Positions 26,726 to 35,209 of a stretch of 64,000 nucleotides of DNA are shown here, piece by piece. Where the stretch lies: the NCBI GenBank assembly GCA_029262115.1, contig JAJCZZ010000072.1, positions 38,018 to 102,017 on the forward strand, given 5' to 3'. Under the pieces are notes generated by a model that was given only the letters and a program-made list of their open reading frames with translations, had not been told where the DNA came from and searched no databases. How positions within the stretch are numbered: position 1 is the first letter of the stretch; every line of letters starts with the position of its first letter. The stretch comes from Gemmatimonadota bacterium. Lineage in GTDB: Bacteria > Gemmatimonadota > Gemmatimonadetes > Longimicrobiales > Gaopeijiaceae. The position numbers and the translations under genes were made by a program.

Positions 26726-27094
26726 ATGAGTCCGACAAAGGCGACGAAGGCCATGAAGGAACTGAAGACGATCACCCGGACCGATTCGGTGGCCCGGCTC
26801 GTGGCGGCCTTGAAGACAGCGGGCATCACCCGCCTCTGGGTAAGCCACGTCCACTCCATCGGCGCAGGGGTGGACCCGGAGGATTACCGACTCTCGTTCG
26901 ACGAGGGCGGCACTTACACCGAGAAGGCCAAAGTCGAGTTCGTGGCTCCGGCGGATGAGGTGGACGCACTACTCGAAGTGATCCGCGAATACGGCGGCAC
27001 CGGCCACCGGGGCGACGGCGTCGTGGTGCTGACCGACGTCTCCGGCGTCGTCAACGTTCGAACCGGCGACCGCGACCGGCTCGCCCTACTCTGA
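26726..27094 (+). CDS. PII-like protein of the metal-efflux (PII-NG) group
   Basis: 122-aa PII-superfamily protein. 'MKELKTITRTDSVARLVAALKTAGI' is the PII beta1-alpha1 start, and 'KAKVEFVAPADEVDALLEVIREYGGTGHRGDGVVVLTDV' is the beta3-alpha2-beta4 region with the 'TGxxGDGxV' nucleotide-binding turn. The T-loop Tyr of classical GlnB is not evident. A PII subgroup, PII-NG, is known to be encoded beside CusA/CzcA pumps, and this gene lies 32 bp after cusA with GGGAGG upstream, so it fits that group. It probably senses nucleotide state and adjusts the pump, which is inference. Confidence 0.8.
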   Translation: MSPTKATKAMKELKTITRTDSVARLVAALKTAGITRLWVSHVHSIGAGVDPEDYRLSFDEGGTYTEKAKVEFVAPADEVDALLEVIREYGGTGHRGDGVVVLTDVSGVVNVRTGDRDRLALL

Positions 27095-27109
27095 GGAGGT
27101 GAAAACGCC

Positions 27110-27409
27110 ATGCTGATTACACGATTCACCCCAGTCACCACCGTCATCCAGATGCGCGGGTCGTGGCACGAGGGCGGGATGTTCATGGGGATGCACTGGG
27201 GCTGGTGGTCCGTTTGGGTCCTGACCCTCTTCATCCTCGTGTGGGCCTTCTGGCGGATGGCCGTCGACCGTTCCGAAACACGTCGACAGACCCAACGGAA
27301 GGAAGCGGCCGAGGGGGAGCTACGCGCCATGTTCGCGCGCGGCGAGATCGGCGAGGACGAATTCGCGGAGCGCCTGACGGTCCTCCAACAAACGAATCTG
27401 AGCGTGTGA
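27110..27409 (+). CDS. Small SHOCT-domain membrane protein
   Basis: 99-aa protein with one membrane helix (about residues 28-50, Trp-rich: 'MHWGWWSVWVLTLFILVWAFW') and a C-terminal SHOCT-type motif 'ELRAMFARGEIGEDEFAERLTVL'. SHOCT motifs are short oligomerisation helices found at protein ends. AGGAGGTG lies 8 bp before ATG 27110 and the gene sits 15 bp after the PII-like gene. Such proteins are common in bacterial metal-resistance clusters; the role is unknown. Confidence 0.75.
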   Translation: MLITRFTPVTTVIQMRGSWHEGGMFMGMHWGWWSVWVLTLFILVWAFWRMAVDRSETRRQTQRKEAAEGELRAMFARGEIGEDEFAERLTVLQQTNLSV

Positions 27410-27461
27410 CCGGCCTGGACATTACGGGGGGCTGCCCCGATGTCCGTGGGTCCGTCGGTCC

Positions 27462-29060
27462 ATGACGGACGTGTCTCGAGAGCCCCTGACGCCGGCCGCC
27501 GTCCTGGCGGCGACGCCCCGGGCTTCGGTCATCGTGGGCGTGCTCCGTCGCCACGGCTTCGCTCCGCTCCTGAAGGGCACGCACGCCTGGCCACCGCCAG
27601 AAGAGGTGCGGGCGGCCTTGGAGGAGTTGGGTTCGGTGTTCGTCAAGTTCGGTCAGGTTCTCTCGACCCGCGGAGATCTCCTTCCCCCGCGCTACATCGA
27701 CACCCTCGCGGGCCTCCAAGACCGTGTCGCCCAGGTCCCGCTGACGGACGTGCGGGCGGTCTTCGAGGCGGATCGCGGCATACAACCGGAAGAAGCTTTC
27801 CTGCGTTTCAACCCCACACCCATAGCGGCGGCGAGCATGGCGCAGGTGCACGCCGCGGAGACCCGGGACGGCCGCCCCGTCGTCGTGAAGATCCAGCGCC
27901 CGGACCTCCCGGCGCGCATCGACGAGGATCTGAGGGTGATGGGTCAGGTCGCGGCCGCCCTCGACCTGACCGTCCGCCGCCTGCGTCCGTTCGACCTGCC
28001 CGCCCTGGTCGCGGACTTCGGGCGAACCCTCCACGACGAGGCCGACTTTCGGCGGGAAGCAGCGAACATGCGTCGCTTTCAGGCGTCGCTGGCCTCCGAT
28101 CCGACCGTTTGGATTCCCGGCGTCCTCGACGATCTCAGCGGGCGTTGCGTACTGACGATGGAGCGCTCAGCCGGGCTCCGCGTGGAAGACTACGTGGCGG
28201 AGCACCCGGAGGCGGCCGGCGCCCTCGCTCGCCGGCTGGGTGACCTCTTCGTTCGGCAGGTGTTTGGCGACGGCCTGTTCCACGCCGACCCCCACCCCGG
28301 GAACTTCTTCATTCTGGACGACCGGCGTCTCTGCCTGCACGACTTTGGGATGGTGGGCGAACTCGACGACCGTCTCCGTGAAGCGCTGGTGGAGCTCGTC
28401 AAGAGCACTGTGGAGGGCGATGCCCGATCCGCTACGAGGGCTTACCTGGACATGGGACTTCTGCCGGCGGAGGTGGATCGACGGAGCGTGGAGGCGGATG
28501 TAGGCGAACTCATCCGGGACATACGCTCGGGTCCTCTGCAGGAAGTTTCGATCGGAAAGGCCTTGGAAGCGCTGATTCGGATCGGCGGGGGGCACCGCAT
28601 TCGCCAGGCCGGCACCTTCCTGCTCCTCTCGAGGGCGTTCGTGACACTCGAAGGTTCGATGGCGAAGCTGGATCCCGAGCTGGCCTTCATCGAGGTGTTC
28701 GGCGGGGCGTTTCGGCAGACAGCGGAACGTCGGTTCTCTCCCGACCGGCTCGGGCGGGACGCCGTCACGGCGGCTCAGGGTCTCGACCACCTTCTTCGTG
28801 AAGCTCCTACGGACCTTCGACGGATCATGGGCGCCGTAGCCGATGGAGAGTTGGGGCGGGTCGTGGTCGAGTCGGGTCCTGCGGCCCGGGCCGATCAAGC
28901 CGCACGGTGGGGCCAGCTCCGACGCACCGTCGCGGGGGGTGCGCTGGTGATCGCCGCGTCGATCCTGTTGGCCACCGGAGACGCACGAAGGATCGGCCTC
29001 GGGGTGGCGTTGCTGATCATCGGTGCGTGGGGTTTGCGCCCTGCGCGGGTACCAGATTGA
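27462..29060 (+). CDS. ABC1/AarF (UbiB-type) atypical kinase
   Basis: 532-aa atypical protein-kinase-like ATPase. The family-specific 'KFGQ' motif is at 62-65 ('VFVKFGQVLSTR'), the Ala-rich nucleotide loop at 120-130 ('PIAAASMAQVH'), the lysine at K143 ('VVKIQRP'), then 'HADPHPGNFF' catalytic loop and 'LHDFGMVGEL' metal-binding segment. The C-terminus (about 490-528) holds two hydrophobic helices as in UbiB, so it is membrane bound. UbiB homologues support quinone or isoprenoid lipid handling; here it may deal with lipid damage linked to metal stress, which is speculative. Its stop overlaps the patatin start (TGATG). Confidence 0.88.
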   Translation: MTDVSREPLTPAAVLAATPRASVIVGVLRRHGFAPLLKGTHAWPPPEEVRAALEELGSVFVKFGQVLSTRGDLLPPRYIDTLAGLQDRVAQVPLTDVRAVFEADRGIQPEEAFLRFNPTPIAAASMAQVHAAETRDGRPVVVKIQRPDLPARIDEDLRVMGQVAAALDLTVRRLRPFDLPALVADFGRTLHDEADFRREAANMRRFQASLASDPTVWIPGVLDDLSGRCVLTMERSAGLRVEDYVAEHPEAAGALARRLGDLFVRQVFGDGLFHADPHPGNFFILDDRRLCLHDFGMVGELDDRLREALVELVKSTVEGDARSATRAYLDMGLLPAEVDRRSVEADVGELIRDIRSGPLQEVSIGKALEALIRIGGGHRIRQAGTFLLLSRAFVTLEGSMAKLDPELAFIEVFGGAFRQTAERRFSPDRLGRDAVTAAQGLDHLLREAPTDLRRIMGAVADGELGRVVVESGPAARADQAARWGQLRRTVAGGALVIAASILLATGDARRIGLGVALLIIGAWGLRPARVPD

Positions 29061-29992
29061 TGTCGACTCAGCCCGTGGCGTCCGAACGTTCAGGGGAGCC
29101 TCACCGCCCCTTCGCCCTCGTGCTCGCGGGGGGCGGCGCGCGTGGCTTCGCCCATGTCGGCGTGCTCCGAGCCCTCGAAGCTCAGGGTTTGTATCCCGGC
29201 GCGATCGTCGGCGTCTCCATGGGGGCCATCACTGCCGTGACCTACGGGTTACGTCAGGACTGGTACCAGGCGCTCCTGGAGGTGGACATCCGGGAGTTCC
29301 CGGGCCCCGTTCGCCGTCCGGCGGGCGAGAAGGTCACGTTGAGTGAACGGCTGCGCGGGATGGCCGCGTACGCCGGCGCACTCCACCATGTGGTGTTCGG
29401 GTGGGGGATCGGCGTACCGGCCCTCGGCGCCGGCAAAACCGCCCTGCGCACGTTGATGCGTGGTCACACGCTCGAGGAGACCCGGATCCCGGTCCTCGTC
29501 TCCACCACCGACCTCCTGTCCGGGGAGCGACACGTGCTGCGCGCCGGCGACGCGGCCGAAGCCGCGTATGCGAGCGCAGCCTTGGCCGGCGTCGTTCCGC
29601 CCGTCGCCCAGGACGGCCGCCTCCTCGCGGACGGAGTCTACGCCGACATCGCGCCGATCGACGTGGCACGAGCGCTGGAGTTCCCGATCGTCATCGCGGT
29701 CGACGCCGGTCAGGATCTGGTCACCGCCGACGTCCGCACCGGCTACCAAGCCATACTGCGGGCGACGGAGATCTGCCACCTCCGCCACGCCGACCAGCGC
29801 TTCGCCGCGGCGGACTTCGTGCTCCGACCCGACTTCCGCCGCTCGATCGACACCCTCGACTTCGGGGCTCGCCGCGAGTGTGTCGCGGCAGGGGCGCGGG
29901 CCGTCCGGCGGCGGCGGGCAGCGCTGGCCGACCTCCTGGCTTCACCGATCTCGCCCGCGTCAGGGCTCGCCTCCTCCGAGACCATCTCATGA
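29060..29992 (+). CDS. Patatin-like phospholipase
   Basis: 310-aa serine lipase of the patatin/RssA family. The oxyanion loop is 'GGGARG' (24-29), the nucleophile S53 is in 'GVSMG', and the catalytic Asp is D191 in 'LADGVYADI', forming the Ser-Asp dyad. No signal peptide is seen, so it acts from the cytosolic side on membrane lipids. The start codon overlaps the ABC1 gene stop, so they are translationally coupled. The pairing of a lipid-related kinase with a phospholipase suggests membrane lipid turnover. Confidence 0.88.
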   Translation: MSTQPVASERSGEPHRPFALVLAGGGARGFAHVGVLRALEAQGLYPGAIVGVSMGAITAVTYGLRQDWYQALLEVDIREFPGPVRRPAGEKVTLSERLRGMAAYAGALHHVVFGWGIGVPALGAGKTALRTLMRGHTLEETRIPVLVSTTDLLSGERHVLRAGDAAEAAYASAALAGVVPPVAQDGRLLADGVYADIAPIDVARALEFPIVIAVDAGQDLVTADVRTGYQAILRATEICHLRHADQRFAAADFVLRPDFRRSIDTLDFGARRECVAAGARAVRRRRAALADLLASPISPASGLASSETIS

Positions 29993-30041
29993 ACGTCAAG
30001 CTCGGAGGCCGCACTCACGGCGGTGGCCACGCGCTGCCCAA

Positions 30042-30065
30042 CTCAGTTCCTATCTCAGTTCCTAT
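30042..30065. repeat. Two tandem 12-bp units before the GAPDH gene
   Basis: CTCAGTTCCTAT is repeated twice head to tail at 30042-30053 and 30054-30065, ending 5 bp before the AGGAGG ribosome binding site of the GAPDH gene. It could be a slippage-prone element in the 5' leader or simply a local duplication. Confidence 0.6.
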
Positions 30066-30080
30066 CGCACAGGAGGAGAC

Positions 30081-31121
30081 GTGAGCATACGCGTCGCAGT
30101 CGCAGGATACGGCGTCATCGGCAAGCGCGTGGCCGACGCCGTAGTAGCGCAGGACGACATGAGCCTCGCTGGCGTGGCCGATGTGGCAACGGACTGGCGG
30201 GTGGCCGCGGCTCGACCAAAAGGTTACCCGCTCTACGGTGCGGGCACTGAGCACGTCCGCGCCATGGACGAAGCCGGCCTCGACCCGGTCGGCACGCTGG
30301 ACGTCCTCCTCGACGCCGCCGACATCGTGGTGGACTGCACGCCCAAGCACGTGGCCGCGCAGAACGTCGGTCGTTACCGGGAACGCGGCATCAAGTTCAT
30401 CGTGCAGGGCGGCGAGAAGCACTCCGTGACCGGGCACTCCTTCACCGCCGAAAACAACTACGCCACCGCCCTCGGTCGCGACGCCACCCGGGTCGTATCC
30501 TGCAACACGACATCGACGGTCCGAACGCTGTCCGCCCTCAAGCGAGCGGGGCTCCTGAAGCGGGCGAGAGGGACGCTCCTGCGCCGCGCCACCGACCCCT
30601 GGGAGAGCCACCTCGGCGGCATCATGAACACGCTCGTGCCCGAGCCCGAGATCCCCAGTCATCAGGGCCCTGACGCGCAGACCGTCGATCCCGACCTCGA
30701 CGTGGTCACGATGGCGGTCAAGGTGCCCCAGACGCTTGCCCACCTCCACTACTGGGCGGTCCAACTCGCACGCCCGGCCTCGAAGGACGAGGTACTCGCC
30801 GCTTTTCGCACGTCCACGCGCATCGCCTTCATCCGGACGGCCGACGGCCTGACGGCTCTCAACACCGTCAAGGAACTCATGGCTGACCTCGGCCGGCCGC
30901 ACGACAACCTGTACGAGGTAGCGCTCTGGGAGGACATGCTCACGGTCCAGGGCGACGAAGCGTTCTACGCGTACATGGTCGACAACCAAGCCATCGTGAT
31001 TCCCGAGACCATCGATGCGATTCGGGCTCTGACGGAGTTGGAGGCGGATGGGACGACATCCATCCGCAGGACCAACGATGCCCTGGGGATTACGGGACGG
31101 CTGGTTCCGGGCCGCGCGTGA
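30081..31121 (+). CDS. Type II (archaeal-type) glyceraldehyde-3-phosphate dehydrogenase
   Basis: 346-aa enzyme matching class II GAPDH, the form typical of archaea. The Rossmann loop is 'GYGVIG' (9-14). 'GYPLYGAGTEHVRAMDEAGL', 'VDCTPKHVAAQN', 'FIVQGGEKH' and the active-site 'SCNTT' with Cys141 follow the archaeal pattern; the order 'GGEKH....FTAENNY' is also class specific. It oxidises glyceraldehyde-3-phosphate with NAD(P) and phosphate. Bacterial homologues are uncommon. The start is GTG 30081 with AGGAGG 6 bp upstream. It sits in the metal-efflux gene series 88 bp after the patatin. A second (class I) GAPDH is probably elsewhere in the genome; that cannot be seen here. Confidence 0.9.
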   Translation: MSIRVAVAGYGVIGKRVADAVVAQDDMSLAGVADVATDWRVAAARPKGYPLYGAGTEHVRAMDEAGLDPVGTLDVLLDAADIVVDCTPKHVAAQNVGRYRERGIKFIVQGGEKHSVTGHSFTAENNYATALGRDATRVVSCNTTSTVRTLSALKRAGLLKRARGTLLRRATDPWESHLGGIMNTLVPEPEIPSHQGPDAQTVDPDLDVVTMAVKVPQTLAHLHYWAVQLARPASKDEVLAAFRTSTRIAFIRTADGLTALNTVKELMADLGRPHDNLYEVALWEDMLTVQGDEAFYAYMVDNQAIVIPETIDAIRALTELEADGTTSIRRTNDALGITGRLVPGRA

Positions 31122-31172
31122 AGAACCCATCATCTGATATTCACCGGGAGTTCATGCCCATCGGGGCATATT
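31118..31172 (+). promoter_or_regulatory. Metal-regulon promoter box D (Spy-like gene)
   Basis: GTGAAG (31118), a weaker ATCATC (31129), TTCACC (31140) and TTCATG (31151) at exact 11-bp period, then 10 bp and CATATT (31167-31172) as -10-like element. It overlaps the GAPDH stop codon. Transcription would start near 31179, about 49 nt before the ATG at 31228; an ATG at 31177 lies just upstream of that point and is therefore unlikely. Confidence 0.7.
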
Positions 31173-31227
31173 CAGAGTGCACCAACGTGACCTGAGAGCG
31201 ACCCCCGATACAGGAGCAAACGACAAA

Positions 31228-31782
31228 ATGAACAGACGACCTATCGTTACCGCGGCGGCACTGATGGCCCTTGCGGCCGCCCCGGCCCTCGGCCAGCAGC
31301 ACGAGCACGGACAGCAGCAGGGTGACACGCCGCAGCAGGGCCAGATGATGCAGATGATGCGGGGCGACATGATGGGCATGATGCAGACCATGCATCCCCA
31401 GCCCCGCATGCTTCTCGCCGCATCCGACCAGCTCGGCCTGACGGCGGAGCAGACGCGGCGGCTCACGACCCTGAACGAAGGAGTCTCCGCGGATCACATG
31501 AGCCACATGAAGGCGGCGATGGCTGCACACAAGGAGGCGGCCAGCGCCCTGGAAGGAGACTCACCCGATCTCGACGCGTACGCCGCAGACCTCAGCGACG
31601 CGGCGGACCACATGGTGCGGGCCCATGTGGCCATGACCCGCGCCGCCGTCGAGGCGAAGCGTGTCCTCACGCCCGAGCAGCGAGAGAAGCTCCAGAGCGC
31701 CAAGTCCATGATGCGCCACATGCAGGGCGGTATGATGGGCGGCGGCATGATGGGGTCCGATGGCATGATGGACCACCGCTGA
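31228..31782 (+). CDS. Met-rich Spy/CpxP-like periplasmic protein
   Basis: 184-aa exported protein. A signal peptide covers residues 1-22 (cleavage near 'ALGQQ'). The mature part starts with His/Gln residues, then a Met-rich stretch ('MMQMMRGDMMGMMQTMH'), two LTxxQ-type motifs ('LTAEQTRRL' and 'LTPEQREKL') as in CpxP, Spy and CnrX/ZraP-type proteins, and a final Met/Gly-rich tail with His. Helical hairpin structure is expected. Likely role: periplasmic binding of Cu(I)/Ag(I) or chaperoning under metal stress. It has its own regulon promoter (box D). Confidence 0.82.
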   Translation: MNRRPIVTAAALMALAAAPALGQQHEHGQQQGDTPQQGQMMQMMRGDMMGMMQTMHPQPRMLLAASDQLGLTAEQTRRLTTLNEGVSADHMSHMKAAMAAHKEAASALEGDSPDLDAYAADLSDAADHMVRAHVAMTRAAVEAKRVLTPEQREKLQSAKSMMRHMQGGMMGGGMMGSDGMMDHR

Positions 31783-31850
31783 AGTCGAGCGGGGCTTGAA
31801 CGGCGGCCCCGGCGCCCTTCTGCGGCGCCGGGGCACCACAGGAGGGCACG

Positions 31851-34373
31851 ATGAGCGAGCTCTACTTCCGCTGGATCGTTCGCCATCCGTGGTGGGTGAT
31901 GGCGGGGGTGGCGCTCGCCACCCTCTTTTTCGGCTGGCGAGCTGCCGGCGTCCGCTTCGACAACTCCATCGAGGCGCTCCTTCCCGCCGGCCACCCGGCC
32001 GTGATTCGCGACCAACAGGTCAAGGAGCTGTTCGGTAGCCGGGAGCCGGTCCTCATTGCCGTTCTGAACGACGCGGGCGTCTTCAACCCCCGCACCCTCT
32101 CGGCGGTAGAGGAGCTGAGCCGGGCTGTGTGGACGCTGGAACTCACCGACGCGGAGGACGAGCGCCGCCTGGAGCGGTGGCGTTCCCGGGCGGGCCCTGG
32201 GCCGGAAGACGCGATCGACGCCATTCTCGAGGGCGGGTTGGGCGTGGAGGACCGCGGCGCCGTGATGAACCTCCGCCGGGCAGTCCTTGAAGAGGCAGGG
32301 CCGGAGGGTCTGGCCGATCTCCTCGACGAACTCATCCTCGAGCTCGCCCCCGTGAGCGACGTCCTCAGCCTGAGTGAGGTGGAGGACATCCGCTCCTCGG
32401 AATTCGGGCTCCGAGTCGACGCGCCCATGGCTCGGGTGCCCGAAACCCCGGTGGCGCTCGGAGCGCTGGCCGCCCGGGTCTTCGACAACGAGATGTTCGT
32501 CGGAGGCCTGGTGGCGGCCGACTCCTCGGGCACCCTCGTGATAGTGGAGCCCTCCTTCCACTACGACGACCACCTCTCCCTGGCGCACGATCTCTTCGAC
32601 GCCTTGGAGGAGCTGGCCGCGGAATTCGAGGGGCCGGACGAGATCCGTCTCGCCGGCGTACCCATGGTGAACGTCTACACCTCCGACTACATGAACGGGG
32701 ACCTGGTGCGCCTCATGCCCCTGGCGCTCCTGGTGCTTCTGGGCGTCCTGTACGCGGCCTTTCGATGGTGGCCGGGCGCCGCCGTCCCATTGGCCGTGGT
32801 CGCGGTAGCAATCACGTGGACGTTGGGGCTCATGGAGCTCACGGGGCGGCCGGTGACCCTGGTGGTGTCGGCCATGCCCGTCATCCTGATCGCCATCGGG
32901 GTAGCCGACGGCGTCCACCTCGTGAGCCACTACCGGAACCACCTCCGCTCCGGTGAGCCAGGCCACGGAGCCATCCTGGGCACGATGCGCGAGATGGCCG
33001 CGCCCATCGTCTTCACCTCGTTGACCGACGTGGCCGGATTCGGCTCACTCGCCTTGTCCGACCTCGCGTCCATCCGGGACTTCGGACTCTTCACCTCGTT
33101 CGGGGCACTGGTCGCGCTCATCTTCTCCCTCACCTTCGTCCCTGCGGCGCTTGCCGTGCTGCCCCCGCCCGGGCTCCCCACCCGGGAATCGGGCTTCCAC
33201 CAGGCCCATCGGTGGCTCGAACGGCTCGCGGAGCTGGTGGAGCGACACCGGCGCGCTGTGGTTGTGGGGGCAGCGGCGATGGGCGTGCTCACCCTCCTCT
33301 CCCTTCCGCTGATTCCCGTGGGGGGAACCATGCTGGGGTACTTCCGCGAGGACAGCGAGATCTACCGCTCCAGCGAGATGATCAACGCCCGCTTCGGCGG
33401 TACGGAGATCCTCAACATCGTGGTGGACACGCGCAGCCCCGGCGGGCTCCAGAACCCATCGACGCTGACGAAGATCGCCGCCCTCCAGGACACGCTGGAG
33501 GCCCGGGAGCTTGTGGGGTACACAACCTCCATCGCGGACTACGTGAAGCGGATCCACCGGGTCATGAACGGCGGCGACCCGGCCTTCGCCCGCATCCCCG
33601 GGAGCGACGGGCCGGACACCGCCATCTCCGCCCGCGCGCTCATCGCGCAGTACCTCCTGCTCTACGAGAGCGCCGGCGGAGACGACCTGTCTTCGCTCAC
33701 GGACTTCGAGTACCGCACGGCCAACATCGTGGCGCAGATCCGTACGGACCGCACGCCACTCCTCCGGGAGATTCGGAACGTGGCGGAGACGTTTGCCGAC
33801 CGTGAATTCGGCGGAGAGGCCGAGGTGACCTTCGCCGGCTGCTCCAACCTCTGCATCGTCGCCGACGACCTGATCATCCCGAGCCAACTCCGGAGCCTGG
33901 GGCTCGCCGTGGTCCTGGTCTTCGGGCTCCTCGTGCTGGTCTTCCGCTCGGCGCGCCTCGGCCTCCTCGGTCTCTTCCCGCTCCTCCTCACAGTGCTCGG
34001 CGTCTTTGCCCTCCTGGCTATCTTCCAGGTATCGCTGGACGCCGTCACCGCGCTCATCGCCAGCATCGTCCTGGGGGTGGGCATCGACTATAGCGTGCAC
34101 TTCGTGGCGCGGTATCGATCTCTACTTCGAGGCGGCTCCCCCTCCCCGGCCGCCGTCCGGGGCGCGATTACGGAGACGGGCCCGGCCATCATCCTCAACT
34201 CGGTGGCGGTGGCGTCCGGCTTCCTCGTCGTCGCCCTCTCCAGCTTCTGGCCGGTAGTGCACATCGGCTGGATCGTCGCTGTCACCATGGTCGTAGCGGC
34301 TGCCCTGACGCTGACTCTGCTCCCCGCCACCCTCCTCCGTCCATTCGCGGAGGGGCGCTCCCCTATCCGGTGA
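31851..34373 (+). CDS. RND/MMPL family transporter permease
   Basis: 840-aa membrane protein with the duplicated MMPL/RND layout: helix 1 at about residues 14-32, a large exported loop, five helices from about 285 to 445, a linker, helix 7 at about 465, a second exported loop, and five final helices ending at about 830. 'VADGVHLVSHY' and 'LGVGIDYSVHFVARYRS' are the two matching helix-4 motifs of the family. With the LolA-like and DUF1302-like genes downstream it forms a three-gene unit known from many bacteria, probably moving lipids or hydrophobic compounds to the outer membrane. GGAGG precedes ATG 31851. Confidence 0.88.
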   Translation: MSELYFRWIVRHPWWVMAGVALATLFFGWRAAGVRFDNSIEALLPAGHPAVIRDQQVKELFGSREPVLIAVLNDAGVFNPRTLSAVEELSRAVWTLELTDAEDERRLERWRSRAGPGPEDAIDAILEGGLGVEDRGAVMNLRRAVLEEAGPEGLADLLDELILELAPVSDVLSLSEVEDIRSSEFGLRVDAPMARVPETPVALGALAARVFDNEMFVGGLVAADSSGTLVIVEPSFHYDDHLSLAHDLFDALEELAAEFEGPDEIRLAGVPMVNVYTSDYMNGDLVRLMPLALLVLLGVLYAAFRWWPGAAVPLAVVAVAITWTLGLMELTGRPVTLVVSAMPVILIAIGVADGVHLVSHYRNHLRSGEPGHGAILGTMREMAAPIVFTSLTDVAGFGSLALSDLASIRDFGLFTSFGALVALIFSLTFVPAALAVLPPPGLPTRESGFHQAHRWLERLAELVERHRRAVVVGAAAMGVLTLLSLPLIPVGGTMLGYFREDSEIYRSSEMINARFGGTEILNIVVDTRSPGGLQNPSTLTKIAALQDTLEARELVGYTTSIADYVKRIHRVMNGGDPAFARIPGSDGPDTAISARALIAQYLLLYESAGGDDLSSLTDFEYRTANIVAQIRTDRTPLLREIRNVAETFADREFGGEAEVTFAGCSNLCIVADDLIIPSQLRSLGLAVVLVFGLLVLVFRSARLGLLGLFPLLLTVLGVFALLAIFQVSLDAVTALIASIVLGVGIDYSVHFVARYRSLLRGGSPSPAAVRGAITETGPAIILNSVAVASGFLVVALSSFWPVVHIGWIVAVTMVVAAALTLTLLPATLLRPFAEGRSPIR

Positions 34374-35209
34374 GACCCATGCCGATTCCATCTTGTTTCC
34401 CCAGGCTCGCGACCTCCATCCTCGCGGCGTCGGCGCTGGCCGCTGTCGGAGCCAATCCCCCCGGTGCCGCCGCCCAGTCCGGGACCTTCACCGGTCGTCA
34501 GGTGATGGAGCGGTACGACGCCCAGCAGCGTACCAAGGACTCGGAGGTCACCATCGACATGCGCGTGGTGAGCCCCCGGGGCGAGGTCCGCGAGCGCGTG
34601 GTGACGCTGTGGACGCGGACCGGGACCGACGGGACGCGCCGCGTTCTGATCCGCTTCCTGCAGCCGCCAGACCTCGAAGGGACGGGCTTTCTCCACGTCG
34701 AGAACGTCGACCGGGACGACGACGCCTGGCTCTACCTCCCGGCGCTGCGACGGGCCCGCCGGATCGCCGGGTCCGACCGGCGGGACGCGTTCGTGGGGAC
34801 CGACTTCTCCTACGAGGATCTGGACCCCGAAGACCTGGACGCGCACCGGTACACGCGGGTGCGCACCGAGGACCACGGCGGTCGCCCCGCATGGGTCGTC
34901 GAAGCGCTGCCCGCGAGCCCCCAGGCCACGCAGGAGAGCGGATACGCGCGCAGGCTCCTCTGGATCGATCAGGAGCGCCACACCCTGCTCCGGGCCGACC
35001 TCTTCGACCGGGACGGTGCGCTGCGGAAACGCCTCAGCGCGGACGACATCCGGCGCGTCGAGGGAAGCGATCGGTGGCGCCCCCACCGCCTGGTCATGGA
35101 AGATCTCACGGCCGGTCGGCGCACCGAGCTCTTGATGCGACAGTACCGGCTGGACCAGGGCCTCGGTGACGATCTCTTCACCGAGCGCTACTTGCGACGA
35201 GGAGGGTGA
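34370..35209 (+). CDS. Outer-membrane lipoprotein-sorting (LolA-like) protein
   Basis: 279-aa exported protein. Signal peptide to about residue 35 ('AAAQSG'). 'GRQVMERYDAQQRTKDSEVTIDMRVV' and 'LIRFLQPPDLEGTGFLHVENVDRDDDAWLYLPALRRARRIAGSDRRDAFVGTDFSYEDL' are characteristic of the LolA/LolB-like lipoprotein-sorting family that accompanies RND/MMPL permeases. It likely carries hydrophobic cargo across the periplasm. The GTG at 34370 overlaps the permease stop as GTGA; ATG 34379 is an alternative start. Its own stop overlaps the next start. Confidence 0.88.
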   Translation: MRPMPIPSCFPRLATSILAASALAAVGANPPGAAAQSGTFTGRQVMERYDAQQRTKDSEVTIDMRVVSPRGEVRERVVTLWTRTGTDGTRRVLIRFLQPPDLEGTGFLHVENVDRDDDAWLYLPALRRARRIAGSDRRDAFVGTDFSYEDLDPEDLDAHRYTRVRTEDHGGRPAWVVEALPASPQATQESGYARRLLWIDQERHTLLRADLFDRDGALRKRLSADDIRRVEGSDRWRPHRLVMEDLTAGRRTELLMRQYRLDQGLGDDLFTERYLRRGG

